From Pedobacter chinensis (GTDB taxonomy: Bacteria; Bacteroidota; Bacteroidia; Sphingobacteriales; Sphingobacteriaceae), in assembly GCF_003339865.1 (NCBI RefSeq), contig NZ_QPKV01000009.1, positions 1-64,000 of the forward strand: a stretch of DNA of 64,000 nt, given 5' to 3'. Both the position numbers and the translations under genes were made by a program. Of the stretch, positions 18,114 through 26,321 are shown piece after piece; within the stretch, counting starts at the first letter, position 1; the number at the start of each line of letters is the position of its first letter. The notes beneath the pieces were generated by a model. It ran no database searches, was not told the DNA's origin, and worked only from the letters and a program-made list of their open reading frames with translations.

Positions 18114-18552
18114 CCCTGTCATCAAACAAGAAAGGTTCTATCTCTGTAAGGATGATTTTTTCAAAATCAGGATGACCTGGATTAATGAGATAGTTAAATT
18201 CTTTAGCAATAATGGCCGAAGGAACCTGCAATACACAAGCTTTCATACTGAGCACCCAATTATTACCAATGGCTTGTGTTAAATGCATTTGTTCATAAGT
18301 ATTCCAATTTTCTGGCAACTGATCCAATGTTATTTTTTCTATCGGCAGGTTGTTGGGTATTTCTATAGTTAAGACCCTAAAACTGGCCGAAAGCCCCAAT
18401 TTGCTGCGATGCACAATATTTTCTAAACAAGCCAATGAACATGATGATGAAGTATAAATCAGCTTTACATCATTACCATTCCACCGGGCAGAACGCCCCG
18501 AAGCCAATAAGGCACTATTGTATTTTTCAAGAACGATCCTGTAAACCTGCAT
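18103..18552 (-). CDS. RES-domain toxin
   Basis: A 149-residue protein from ATG 18552, chosen because it follows the antitoxin stop by one base; the ATG at 18570 would overlap the antitoxin. It carries the family's conserved Arg, Glu and Ser: Arg in YRIV or ARWN, Glu in CLENIVH, Ser in QVPSAI. RES toxins degrade cellular NAD+ and are held inactive by a cognate Xre/MbcA-like antitoxin, which is the gene immediately upstream. Its 3' end overlaps waaA by 11 bases. Confidence 0.9.
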   Translation of the reverse strand: MQVYRIVLEKYNSALLASGRSARWNGNDVKLIYTSSSCSLACLENIVHRSKLGLSASFRVLTIEIPNNLPIEKITLDQLPENWNTYEQMHLTQAIGNNWVLSMKACVLQVPSAIIAKEFNYLINPGHPDFEKIILTEIEPFLFDDRVKN

Positions 18553-18553
18553 A

Positions 18554-19024
18554 TTAGGCCAAATCACCAAATTCTATACGAACCAACTCTTCTTCAATTA
18601 AGCTGATGCCGGTAAAGGTATCCATTAAATTGTAAGGAATTTGGTTACCTAAACCATACGCTGGTGTATTAAGCCATTTATAAAATGATTTTGCATCCCC
18701 AAAAACCTCTATCCCCTTACTAAAAAGCTCGAAACATTTAAGTAGTTTTTCGCTTAAAGGCGCATCAAGTTTTAAATTTTGAACAGTATAGTTCTGTATG
18801 GTTTTTACGGTGGTGTTAAAAGTATGTTGAAATTCATCGTAAGTGAAGCCAGAAACAGTAATAAAATCTAAGGCTGCTTTAGCATTCAAACCCTTTTTGG
18901 CATTGGATAAAAGCATAACTGGATTAGTATACAAAGATTGGTACACTGCCACTCTTTCATTTACTGTAGAATACTGATTTAAATCTTCCAGAATAGGATA
19001 TTTTTTAGGCTTTTGCTTTTTCAT
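18554..19024 (-). CDS. MbcA/ParS/Xre-type antitoxin (DUF2384)
   Basis: A 156-residue antitoxin. An N-terminal helical, DNA-binding-like part (to about 95) is followed by the DUF2384 toxin-binding domain, recognisable by CFELFSKGIEVFGDAKSF and the FYKWLNTPAYGLG motif. It neutralises the RES toxin and probably represses its own promoter. Antitoxin-first order with one base between stop and start implies coupled translation. Confidence 0.9.
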   Translation of the reverse strand: MKKQKPKKYPILEDLNQYSTVNERVAVYQSLYTNPVMLLSNAKKGLNAKAALDFITVSGFTYDEFQHTFNTTVKTIQNYTVQNLKLDAPLSEKLLKCFELFSKGIEVFGDAKSFYKWLNTPAYGLGNQIPYNLMDTFTGISLIEEELVRIEFGDLA

Positions 19025-19196
19025 ATCCTAATTTAGTAATTTTTCTTTATGTAAAAGAATTTTTTCTCAATTATTTTTTTTGGCTCAATCAGTGCTTTTA
19101 TAAATTAGTGATCATCATTTAAGCTTTCTACCATCAACGTCATTAGCAGAGATTGAAAGATTCATCTATAAGGCTTTTATTTCTTGATCTTTCTCA

Positions 19197-19694
19197 TTAA
19201 ACAGCCTTAATAATTTCGTCGACAATCGCTGGGATTTCCTGATTAATGAGCACCACTAAAACATCGGTTTCATCAGCTTGAGGTTCTTCCAACGTATCGA
19301 ACTGGCTTTGCAATAAACTCGCAGGCATATACTGATGTGATCTTTTAGAGATACGATCGTGTATTAAATCAAAACTTCCTTTTAAATAAATAAATCGTAT
19401 AGATTCATTATTGTTCCGTAATAAATCGCGATAAGTTTTTTTGAGTGCTGAGCACGCTATAATACAAGTAGTGCCATGTTCAACATGATCATGACCAACT
19501 TTAGCAATCAGGTTTAACCAATCTAAACGATCTTCATCAGTAAGGGGAATACCAGCAGCCATTTTATCAACATTTCGTTGCGAATGCAGGTTATCTCCAT
19601 CGATAAATTCAGCGTTAATTTTTTGAGCAAGCGATCTGCCTACAACAGTTTTACCACTTCCAGAAACGCCCATTAAAATGATAAATCTCGCCAT
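19197..19694 (-). CDS. gntK: Gluconate kinase
   Basis: A 165-residue P-loop kinase. Walker A is GVSGSGKT (9-16); FIDGDNLH and the lid sequence EDRLDWL follow, as in GntK. It phosphorylates D-gluconate to 6-phosphogluconate with ATP, feeding the pentose phosphate or Entner-Doudoroff route. No gluconate permease is adjacent. It starts 8 bases after the ferrochelatase stop, so the pair is likely co-transcribed leftwards. Confidence 0.93.
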   Translation of the reverse strand: MARFIILMGVSGSGKTVVGRSLAQKINAEFIDGDNLHSQRNVDKMAAGIPLTDEDRLDWLNLIAKVGHDHVEHGTTCIIACSALKKTYRDLLRNNNESIRFIYLKGSFDLIHDRISKRSHQYMPASLLQSQFDTLEEPQADETDVLVVLINQEIPAIVDEIIKAV

Positions 19695-19702
19695 ATTGAA
19701 AA

Positions 19703-20716
19703 TTATTTAACCATTCCGGCAAGTGCCTCAATAAATACTGGGCTATCATTCAAGCTTTCCACCAATTGAACATGTTCTCCACCCAAAGCCCGGAATTCTT
19801 CGTGGTATTCTACTGTAATTTCGTAAAGCGTTTCCAGGCAATCGGCCACAAAAGCCGGACTAAAAACCAATAAACGCTTTTTGCCTTCAGCTGCTAATTT
19901 CTTTAAAACATCTGTTGTATATGGCTGTACCCAAGGCTCCTTTCCTAAACGGGATTGAAAACAAACAGTATAGTTTTCTTTAGAAAGATTCAGTTCTTTA
20001 GCAATTAATCTGGCTGTATCATAACTCTGTGCCAAATAGCAAAACTTATTATCATCATTTAAAACCTCACGCTGTGAAATGTCTCTGAAGTTATAATTTT
20101 TACCAAAATAATCTCCTTTATCAATTTGCCGTTCTGGCAATCCGTGAAAACTAAATAAAACATGATCGTAAGATTCAGGATTATGTTTACGGGCATTTTC
20201 TGCAAAAATCTTTATCATCAATTCATTATCGTGAAATGAATTGACGAAAGATATGGGCGGTATGGTGTGCCATTTGCTCACCAGTTTCATTACTAATTGT
20301 AATACTGAACCTGTACTTGCTGAGGCATATTGAGGAAATAAAGGAATAACTTGAATACTATCTACCCTACCAGCTTTTAAATTAGCCAAAGCAGATTCAA
20401 TTGATGGATTTTGGTAACGCATGGCCAGTTCTACGTGGTAGTCGTCGCCCAATCTCTCCTGAAGCATTTTTGCCTGCAAGCGGCTATAATACAAAAGTGG
20501 CGAACCGTTTTCATTCCAAATTTCTTTATATAATTTGGCAGTTTTAGGGCTACGGAAGGGAACAATTATTCCTTTAATCAATAATATTCTATTTAATTTA
20601 GGAATATCAATAACCCTTTCATCCATTAAAAACTGATCGAGATATTTTTTAACATCTGCTGTTTCCGGACTATCGGGTGTGCCTAAATTTACCAGTAAAA
20701 TTCCCTTTTTGCTCAT
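19703..20716 (-). CDS. hemH: Ferrochelatase
   Basis: A 337-residue enzyme inserting Fe2+ into protoporphyrin IX, the last step of haem synthesis. N-terminal LVNLGTPDSPE, PLFPQYASASTGS in the middle and SFHGLPE (with the active-site His) are diagnostic. The C-terminal SPAFVADCLETLYEI is also typical. Length is normal for the bacterial enzyme. Confidence 0.96.
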   Translation of the reverse strand: MSKKGILLVNLGTPDSPETADVKKYLDQFLMDERVIDIPKLNRILLIKGIIVPFRSPKTAKLYKEIWNENGSPLLYYSRLQAKMLQERLGDDYHVELAMRYQNPSIESALANLKAGRVDSIQVIPLFPQYASASTGSVLQLVMKLVSKWHTIPPISFVNSFHDNELMIKIFAENARKHNPESYDHVLFSFHGLPERQIDKGDYFGKNYNFRDISQREVLNDDNKFCYLAQSYDTARLIAKELNLSKENYTVCFQSRLGKEPWVQPYTTDVLKKLAAEGKKRLLVFSPAFVADCLETLYEITVEYHEEFRALGGEHVQLVESLNDSPVFIEALAGMVK

Positions 20717-20881
20717 TTAATTAAAGAATATGTTTGTGGCGCTAATATCGTGTTTTTATTATTTTTTATCCATTTCAAAAAAGTGATGGTGAACATATTT
20801 CAGTCAAATTTCAATCAGATTTAAAACCTGAATAAAAATCATCCTGCTCTGATCGATCTTTTTAACGGTTTTGGTAAAACC

Positions 20882-21556
20882 TTAGCGCTTTGTTTTATAC
20901 AGCTGCCACCACGGCATGCCAGGCTTTTGATGGTGCTCCAAATGGTAGCCAAAAAAGTAGCAGGTTATGAAGGCCACAAAATGATTTTTTTGTAAAGTTG
21001 ATGAATGATATTCATTGTCGTGCTCGCCTTTGTGAGGAAGGTAAGTTCCAAAATAAAACAATTGAAAAGTACTTAACAGTGATGGTAAAATCCAGAAAAG
21101 CAAAAGGTTTGGCTCATCAATCCAAATTTTTAAAATATTGTATGCAACTGCCATAATAACCAATTGAATTATGGTCAGATAATTCATCATAAAGCGAAAA
21201 TACCATTTCCAAAATCCGTGTGGGGCAAAATCAGGATCATCCGTTGTATGTACGTGGTTGTGGTGCTTATGATGTTTTGCATACAATTGATTATAGAAAA
21301 ACCCGGCATAAAGGAATACTGAAAGATGGCCCATGGCATTGTTAATCTTTTTATTAGCGGAGATTGTGCCGTGCATGGCATCGTGTGCAGTAATAAACAA
21401 GCCTGTGTATAAGTGCATTTGCACAAAAACCATTAGGTACACCAAAGGATTATTCCATTCAAAATCCCAATTCAGCAGAAAATAAAGTGTAATAAACCAA
21501 CAGGAGATTACGGTTAACGCAACTAAGATTCCGGTAATAGAGCTTGCGGTTTTCAA
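20882..21556 (-). CDS. crtW: Beta-carotene ketolase (CrtW-like membrane desaturase fold)
   Basis: A 224-residue integral membrane di-iron enzyme. The three histidine clusters HDAMH (about 58-62), HKHHNH (about 94-99) and HLEHH near the C-terminus match CrtW, as does the closing PGMPWWQLY. It adds a 4-keto group to a beta-ionone ring of a carotenoid. It lies beside ispH and, further upstream, cruF and a glycosyltransferase, which fits a keto-carotenoid pathway. A generic fatty acid desaturase is the main alternative, but the C-terminal motif favours CrtW. Confidence 0.85.
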   Translation of the reverse strand: MKTASSITGILVALTVISCWFITLYFLLNWDFEWNNPLVYLMVFVQMHLYTGLFITAHDAMHGTISANKKINNAMGHLSVFLYAGFFYNQLYAKHHKHHNHVHTTDDPDFAPHGFWKWYFRFMMNYLTIIQLVIMAVAYNILKIWIDEPNLLLFWILPSLLSTFQLFYFGTYLPHKGEHDNEYHSSTLQKNHFVAFITCYFFGYHLEHHQKPGMPWWQLYKTKR

Positions 21557-21633
21557 TTCTGTTTTCGTTTATTAAAGTATATTTAAGATAAACAGCGACA
21601 ACTGAAAAATGTTAACTGAAAACCGAAAATGGG

Positions 21634-22485
21634 TTAATATTGTTCTAATTCAGCTTTAACTTTTTCCATTAACCACATTGGTGTTGAAGTGGCTCCGCAA
21701 ATTCCTACTTTATCATTTTCAGCAAACCAGGTTGTATCCAGTTCTTCAACATTTGAGATGAAATAAGAATGATCATTATACTTTTTGCAAACATCGTAAA
21801 GCACTTTTCCGTTTGATGATTTTTTCCCAGATACGAAAACAATTTTATCGTAATGACTTACAAAGTTTTCCAATTCCTCGTAGCGGTTAGATACCTGCCT
21901 GCAAATCGTGTCGTTTGCTTTTACATCGTAACCACGCCCTAACAATTCATCTTTGATGGTATAGAATTTATCGGTGCTTTTAGTGGTTTGACTGTATAAA
22001 GTAAACTTTGACGGTAATTCAATGTTGTCCAATTCTGCCAAATCCTGAAAAACAATTGCTTTTCCATCGGTTTGTCCCTGCAGTCCAATAACTTCCGCAT
22101 GACCATGTTTACCAAAAATCAAAACCTGCTCATCATCATCATGAGAGTTTTTAATCCTGTTCTGCAATTTCAAAACCACTGGGCAAGAGGCATCAATAAG
22201 TGTAAGGTTGTTTTCTAAAGCCAGCTGATAAGTTGATGGGGCTTCACCATGTGCCCTGATTAAAACTTTTTCATTATGCAGGTTTTTCAAAACATCATGA
22301 TCGATGATTTTTAATCCGCGGCTGGTTAGGCGTTCAACTTCTTCATCATTATGAACAATATCACCGAGGCAATATAAATAACCTTCGTTGTCTAAAATAT
22401 CTTCGGCCATTTCAATGGCATAAACTACGCCAAAGCAAAAGCCTGATGATTTATCTATATTGACCTGTAAGTTTAAATTATTCAT
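21634..22485 (-). CDS. ispH: 4-hydroxy-3-methylbut-2-enyl diphosphate reductase
   Basis: A 283-residue Fe-S enzyme from ATG 22485; the frame's earlier ATG at 22509 would run into the toxin gene. Cluster cysteines are visible in SSGFCFGV, DASCPVV and GATSTPMW surroundings (GICGATSTP), and IRAHGEAPS carries the catalytic His region. It makes IPP and DMAPP, the last step of the MEP pathway and so the precursor supply for carotenoids. It sits between crtW and the toxin-antitoxin pair on the same strand. Confidence 0.95.
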   Translation of the reverse strand: MNNLNLQVNIDKSSGFCFGVVYAIEMAEDILDNEGYLYCLGDIVHNDEEVERLTSRGLKIIDHDVLKNLHNEKVLIRAHGEAPSTYQLALENNLTLIDASCPVVLKLQNRIKNSHDDDEQVLIFGKHGHAEVIGLQGQTDGKAIVFQDLAELDNIELPSKFTLYSQTTKSTDKFYTIKDELLGRGYDVKANDTICRQVSNRYEELENFVSHYDKIVFVSGKKSSNGKVLYDVCKKYNDHSYFISNVEELDTTWFAENDKVGICGATSTPMWLMEKVKAELEQY

Positions 22486-22495
22486 TTTTTGAGGA

Positions 22496-22777
22496 TTATT
22501 TATCGTCATAATGTCCTTTAGCTGAAATTACAAATACTGTAATAACCTCATCATTAATCCTATAGATTAATCTATCTTTTTTATTTATTTGTCTTGACCA
22601 ATAACCGGAATATTCATATTTCAGTTTTTCTGGTTTACCAACGCCAGTTTCAGGATGTAAATGTAAATCAATAAAAATCTGCTGAATTTTCTTGATGGAG
22701 GCTTGATCTCCAGATTTACTAATTAATGCTAAATGTTTTTTAGCTTGATCAGTAATATCTATAAAATACTTTCCCAT
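22496..22777 (-). CDS. YoeB/Txe-type mRNA interferase toxin
   Basis: A 93-residue RelE-superfamily toxin. LHPETGVGKPEKLKYEYSGYW and WSRQINKKDRLIYRI are the signature of YoeB/Txe, and the C-terminal KGHYDD supplies the usual His-Tyr pair. It would cleave mRNA on the ribosome. It overlaps the upstream antitoxin gene by 19 bases. The module splits the carotenoid genes: ispH lies 10 bases downstream and cruF upstream of the pair. Confidence 0.93.
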   Translation of the reverse strand: MGKYFIDITDQAKKHLALISKSGDQASIKKIQQIFIDLHLHPETGVGKPEKLKYEYSGYWSRQINKKDRLIYRINDEVITVFVISAKGHYDDK

Positions 22778-22965
22778 ATATTTTGAACGTCTTCAATCCT
22801 TGTCAACCGTCCCTTTTTTATATCTTCCTCACCTTTTGCCATTTCATCAATAAATTTTGCATTATAATGTTGTTCCTTTTTAAAAGTTACATTTAATGCA
22901 TGCAACACAGCCTCAATTGCCAAAAGTTGTTTTTTATTTTTAGGCTGTACGATTAGTGTTTCCAT
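22759..22965 (-). CDS. Antitoxin of the YoeB-type module
   Basis: A 68-residue small protein with an N-terminal LIVQPKNKKQLLAIEAVLHAL segment and an acidic helical C-terminus (EEDIKKGRLTRIEDVQNIW), as in Bacteroidota antitoxins that partner RelE/YoeB toxins. It is not a classical Phd/YefM sequence. Position and overlap with the toxin identify it. It probably binds and inhibits the toxin and autoregulates the pair. Confidence 0.85.
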   Translation of the reverse strand: METLIVQPKNKKQLLAIEAVLHALNVTFKKEQHYNAKFIDEMAKGEEDIKKGRLTRIEDVQNIWESIL

Positions 22966-22974
22966 AGTACAAAA

Positions 22975-23649
22975 TTAAACAAAAATATTTGTTCCGGTTG
23001 TCATGTACAAGACAACAAAGAAGATTAGTTGCGAAACAAACATGGTGGTACCGATATATTTCTGTTGTTTTAAGCCTAAAGCATAGTAAAACTTTAACAA
23101 AATAACAGATACAATAAACCAGGCTACAAAATTCTGGCCTGGAATTTCGTGCCAATCCCATTGCCAGTAATTAAATTTCATGGCAACCGGTTCAAGGAAA
23201 TAATCGAAAATTACCAACACAATGGCTCCAAATAACGATGCCAGAATGCTATTTCTGATCTTTAAGCCTTTCATCATTTGCCCAACACTAAAAATCAGGA
23301 TTACCCAGTTAACTCCCATTAACAATGGAACTGCTGCGATTTTGTAACCTAAGGTGCTTCCATAATAGTAACTTCCAAAAATTTTTCCGGTATGGACACC
23401 CAACACTTCGACCAAAAAGCCACATAAAAAAACTCCTGATACAAAAAGCAATAATCGTTTCACATTTGCATTGTAAGAAAAAACAATTACAGCGAACATC
23501 AGCAATAAATGAAAAGGAACCAGTTTAATAAAATAAGGTTGGGTTGCCGGAATTAAAAAGCCAATTAAACCAACCAAATGAAAAATGATGATTACAGCAA
23601 CCGCAATTTGTTTAATTTTTAAATCGCTTTGATCGTTCTGCCCTTCCAT
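22975..23649 (-). CDS. cruF: Carotenoid 1',2'-hydratase-like membrane protein (CruF, DUF422)
   Basis: A 224-residue protein with about seven membrane segments. The sequence GKIFGSYYYGSTLGYKIAAVPLLMG (described in parts: GSYYYG at about 94-99, then GVNW) and FDYFLEPVAMKFNYWQW are the CruF/DUF422 signature. CruF hydrates the psi end of gamma-carotene or lycopene to give a 1'-hydroxyl, the attachment point for a sugar. It overlaps the upstream glycosyltransferase gene by 31 bases, so they are one operon. Confidence 0.87.
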   Translation of the reverse strand: MEGQNDQSDLKIKQIAVAVIIIFHLVGLIGFLIPATQPYFIKLVPFHLLLMFAVIVFSYNANVKRLLLFVSGVFLCGFLVEVLGVHTGKIFGSYYYGSTLGYKIAAVPLLMGVNWVILIFSVGQMMKGLKIRNSILASLFGAIVLVIFDYFLEPVAMKFNYWQWDWHEIPGQNFVAWFIVSVILLKFYYALGLKQQKYIGTTMFVSQLIFFVVLYMTTGTNIFV

Positions 23650-24716
23650 GTGCCAGTTTTAAAGATGTGTTTTTGTATTGAAATGATTGAAATAATTAAG
23701 AAGAACAACATCTGTAATGGATGTAAAATCAAATTTATTAAAACATTTTGCCCCGATAAATAAGAAATCATCATTCTGCTTAAAACTATTAAAGTTATTG
23801 GTAATACAAGTAAATCAACATTAAAGTTTAAGATTAAAATAACCGGACCTATAATTACCAAAAGCAGGTAAAATAGCAATATTAAAATGTTATTACCAAA
23901 ACCTGCAAGTAAATTTTTACTAAAACCGTTAAGGCTTTCGCTTAAATTTTTATACATCCTGCAATAAATGAGATGGTTGCCCAGAAGTGCCTCTGCATTA
24001 TATTTTGCTAGTTTAACTAATTTTATGATCTCTACATCTTCTACTACCTGTTGTTTTACCTGATAATGCCACTGGTTTTCCTGATAATTTTTAGCGTTGA
24101 AAAACATACACTGTCCGCTGGCTGCCGCAAATGCAGGATTTTTTGAAAGTTTAACCAAACGTAATGGAAGCAGATTTAAAAGGATAAAATGCATTAAGGG
24201 AATGGTTAATTTCTCTCCCATTGATTTCATTATTTGATTGGTAAAAACACTTAGCAAAGTTAAATTGCCAAGCTCCATCCTATCGATCAAACTATTGATC
24301 AATCCTTTTTTTATAGCTTCATCTGCATCAACAAATAAAAAATATTTTCCTGTTGCCAGTTCAGCCAATTGATGGCAGGCATAATTTTTTCCCAACCAAT
24401 CTTTTGGTAATTCTTTTCCCTTAACAATTTTAAATTTCGCATTTAAAGTGCAAAATTCTTCAACCAGGGCATAAGTATGATCTGAACTATTATCATCTAA
24501 AACAATTACCTCGTAGGTTGTATAATCCTGTTCCTTTATCGATTCAAGTAAGTGGATAATATTCTCTGCTTCATCACGTACCGGAATTAAGATGGAAACC
24601 TGATCCTGATAATGCTTCATCACTCTTGGTAACTTTGGATTGGAAAGAAAATTAAAAAGAGTAACAGAAAATCTGATTACCAGAAAAATTAAAACCGCGT
24701 AAATAAAAATAGTCAT
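23619..24716 (-). CDS. Family 2 glycosyltransferase, probable carotenoid glycosyltransferase
   Basis: A 365-residue membrane GT2 enzyme. An N-terminal anchor helix is followed by VSILIPVRDEAENI, VLDDNSSDHT and the metal site FVDADEA (DxD); a Q..RW-like region is weak, and about three TMs occur at the C-terminus. The order acyltransferase, glycosyltransferase, cruF resembles carotenoid glycoside pathways (CruG-type). It overlaps the acyltransferase by 4 bases and cruF by 31, showing tight coupling. The acceptor is inferred from context. Confidence 0.85.
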   Translation of the reverse strand: MTIFIYAVLIFLVIRFSVTLFNFLSNPKLPRVMKHYQDQVSILIPVRDEAENIIHLLESIKEQDYTTYEVIVLDDNSSDHTYALVEEFCTLNAKFKIVKGKELPKDWLGKNYACHQLAELATGKYFLFVDADEAIKKGLINSLIDRMELGNLTLLSVFTNQIMKSMGEKLTIPLMHFILLNLLPLRLVKLSKNPAFAAASGQCMFFNAKNYQENQWHYQVKQQVVEDVEIIKLVKLAKYNAEALLGNHLIYCRMYKNLSESLNGFSKNLLAGFGNNILILLFYLLLVIIGPVILILNFNVDLLVLPITLIVLSRMMISYLSGQNVLINLILHPLQMLFFLIISIISIQKHIFKTGTWKGRTIKAI

Positions 24717-25351
24717 TCAGTAATCTGTGTTTGTTTAACAACCGACTGATCGTAATGTTTATTGTATGCACTTTTTAATAACTGCAAACTCACGTATTCC
24801 TCATTTTCCCAGTTTTGAAGATAGGTATAAGCCGTTGGTTTTCTTTTGGCGAAATAATCGATAAATGTTGCAGCGAAAATGATATTGATTTTCTTTTGAC
24901 TGGCATTAATCATCTGCATCACTCCTTTTTCGAAGCTGATGTTTTTTAAATGATTGGAATGCAATTTACCTTGCGGAAAAATCAACACCAGATTATGGGG
25001 ATCATCCAACAATTTACCTGCGTAATTCAAGGTTTCCAGAACATCTTTTCCTTTATTTTCGGCGGCAAAAGCACCTAAATATTTTAAAAAACCAACTTTA
25101 TTATAGTTTTCTGCATTAACCAAAACATGAAATTGTTTTTTGAATACTTTTTTATTGATGTAGAAAATGAAAAAGCCATCCCACCAACTGAAATGATTAG
25201 CCAGTACCAGTATCGAAGAGTCGCTTTTTATTTCAGCCTGATCATATTTGAAAGCTGCGAAATCTTTTTTGACGATCAACTGAATGTACCACGAGAAAAA
25301 GTTGTAGATGATTGTATTTTTTCGAGACTGATACATGAATGGAAGTTGCAA
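24713..25351 (-). CDS. PlsC-like acyltransferase
   Basis: A 212-residue 1-acyl-glycerol-phosphate acyltransferase family member. The HX4D catalytic motif is NHFSWWD (about 52-58), and FPQGKLH (about 124-130) corresponds to the EGTR block. It has an N-terminal hydrophobic stretch. As the first gene of the leftward group with a glycosyltransferase and CruF, it may acylate the sugar of a carotenoid glycoside rather than a phospholipid. The ATG at 25336 is an equally possible start. Confidence 0.83.
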   Translation of the reverse strand: MQLPFMYQSRKNTIIYNFFSWYIQLIVKKDFAAFKYDQAEIKSDSSILVLANHFSWWDGFFIFYINKKVFKKQFHVLVNAENYNKVGFLKYLGAFAAENKGKDVLETLNYAGKLLDDPHNLVLIFPQGKLHSNHLKNISFEKGVMQMINASQKKINIIFAATFIDYFAKRKPTAYTYLQNWENEEYVSLQLLKSAYNKHYDQSVVKQTQITE

Positions 25352-25450
25352 AAAATTGGGGTTAATTGCAAGTTTAAGTTATAATAGTTCAGTTTTTTAA
25401 CTGTTGAATAAACAGATTAAAATATCTTACCAAATAAATTATATTTGAAT

Positions 25451-25680
25451 ATGGGAGGTAGCAGATATGTTATTGATGATCAACATCAAACTTATTTTAT
25501 AACATGTACGACAGTGGGTTGGATTGATTTACTGACAAGACCAGAATATAAATCCATAATTATCGATTCTTTAAATCATTGCATCAAACCATAAAGGCCT
25601 GGTTCTAAAATGGCTGGGGTATTATGGCTCATCATATTCGTTTGTAACGAGGATTGACGAGAAGCGCATTTTCAATGCAT
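25451..25680 (+). pseudogene. REP-associated tyrosine transposase (RAYT, Y1_Tnp) remnant
   Basis: From ATG 25451 the frame reads GGSRYVIDDQHQTYFITCT then VGWIDLLTRPEYKSIIIDSL, the N-terminus of the Y1_Tnp/RAYT family, and stops at 25594. After a gap and frame change, 25621 onwards encodes GWGIMAHHIRL, matching the family's metal-binding MPNHIHL motif. Everything beyond is missing. RAYTs mobilise palindromic repeats, which are plentiful in this window. The remaining bases of the 25352-25687 gap hold nothing else visible. Confidence 0.8.
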
Positions 25681-25687
25681 AAAAAAT

Positions 25688-26194
25688 TTAACTTAAATAG
25701 ACCCGGTCTTCTTCTCCCTCAACATCCATTACCACATCAACATGCTCTTTTAAAATAGTGGCAAGTTCCAGTCCGACAAAATCTGTAGCGATTGGGAAAA
25801 TTTTATGGCTTCTATCAATTAAAACAACAGTACGGATTTTTTTATGAGGTGTATTTAAAAAAACGCCCAAACCGTAGGCAAGTGTTTTGCCACTATTCAA
25901 TACATCATCAACAATGATAATCACTTTATTTCTCCAATCACTTTCATCCAGGTCCGTTTTTGCGATTAGTTTGCTGCTCTCTCTTTCCAAATCAATCCGC
26001 AAAAGTGTCAATTTAAATCCAGAGATTTTTTTCAAAACCTCTTCCAATCGTACGGCCAGTTTATAACCGCGATCCCAAATTCCGGCAAGTACAATTTCTT
26101 TCTCATTTAGATTATCTTCCAAAATTTGATAAGCGATACGATCTATCTTCTGCTGAATTTGTTTCTTATTAAGAATAAGTAGTTGTGATGCCAT
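25688..26194 (-). CDS. Phosphoribosyltransferase family protein
   Basis: A 168-residue type I PRTase from ATG 26194 (MASQLLILNKKQ), preferred over the ATG at 26215. The PRPP-binding motif is IIIVDDVLNSGKTLAYG (about 98-114), and IWDRGYK precedes it. It resembles PyrR/hypoxanthine-type PRTases that join a base to PRPP; the exact base, or a regulatory role like PyrR, cannot be told. It stands alone, divergent from the GIN-domain gene. Confidence 0.88.
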   Translation of the reverse strand: MASQLLILNKKQIQQKIDRIAYQILEDNLNEKEIVLAGIWDRGYKLAVRLEEVLKKISGFKLTLLRIDLERESSKLIAKTDLDESDWRNKVIIIVDDVLNSGKTLAYGLGVFLNTPHKKIRTVVLIDRSHKIFPIATDFVGLELATILKEHVDVVMDVEGEEDRVYLS

Positions 26195-26321
26195 TGTATA
26201 AAGGTTTGAATACAAAAAGAACGATTTTAAGGATGAAATTCAAACTATTTGAAAAATAATTTCGATTGCTTGCAACGTTTTGGCTTAAGATGCGTCTAAT
26301 TGTTAACCAAAGATAAAAATC

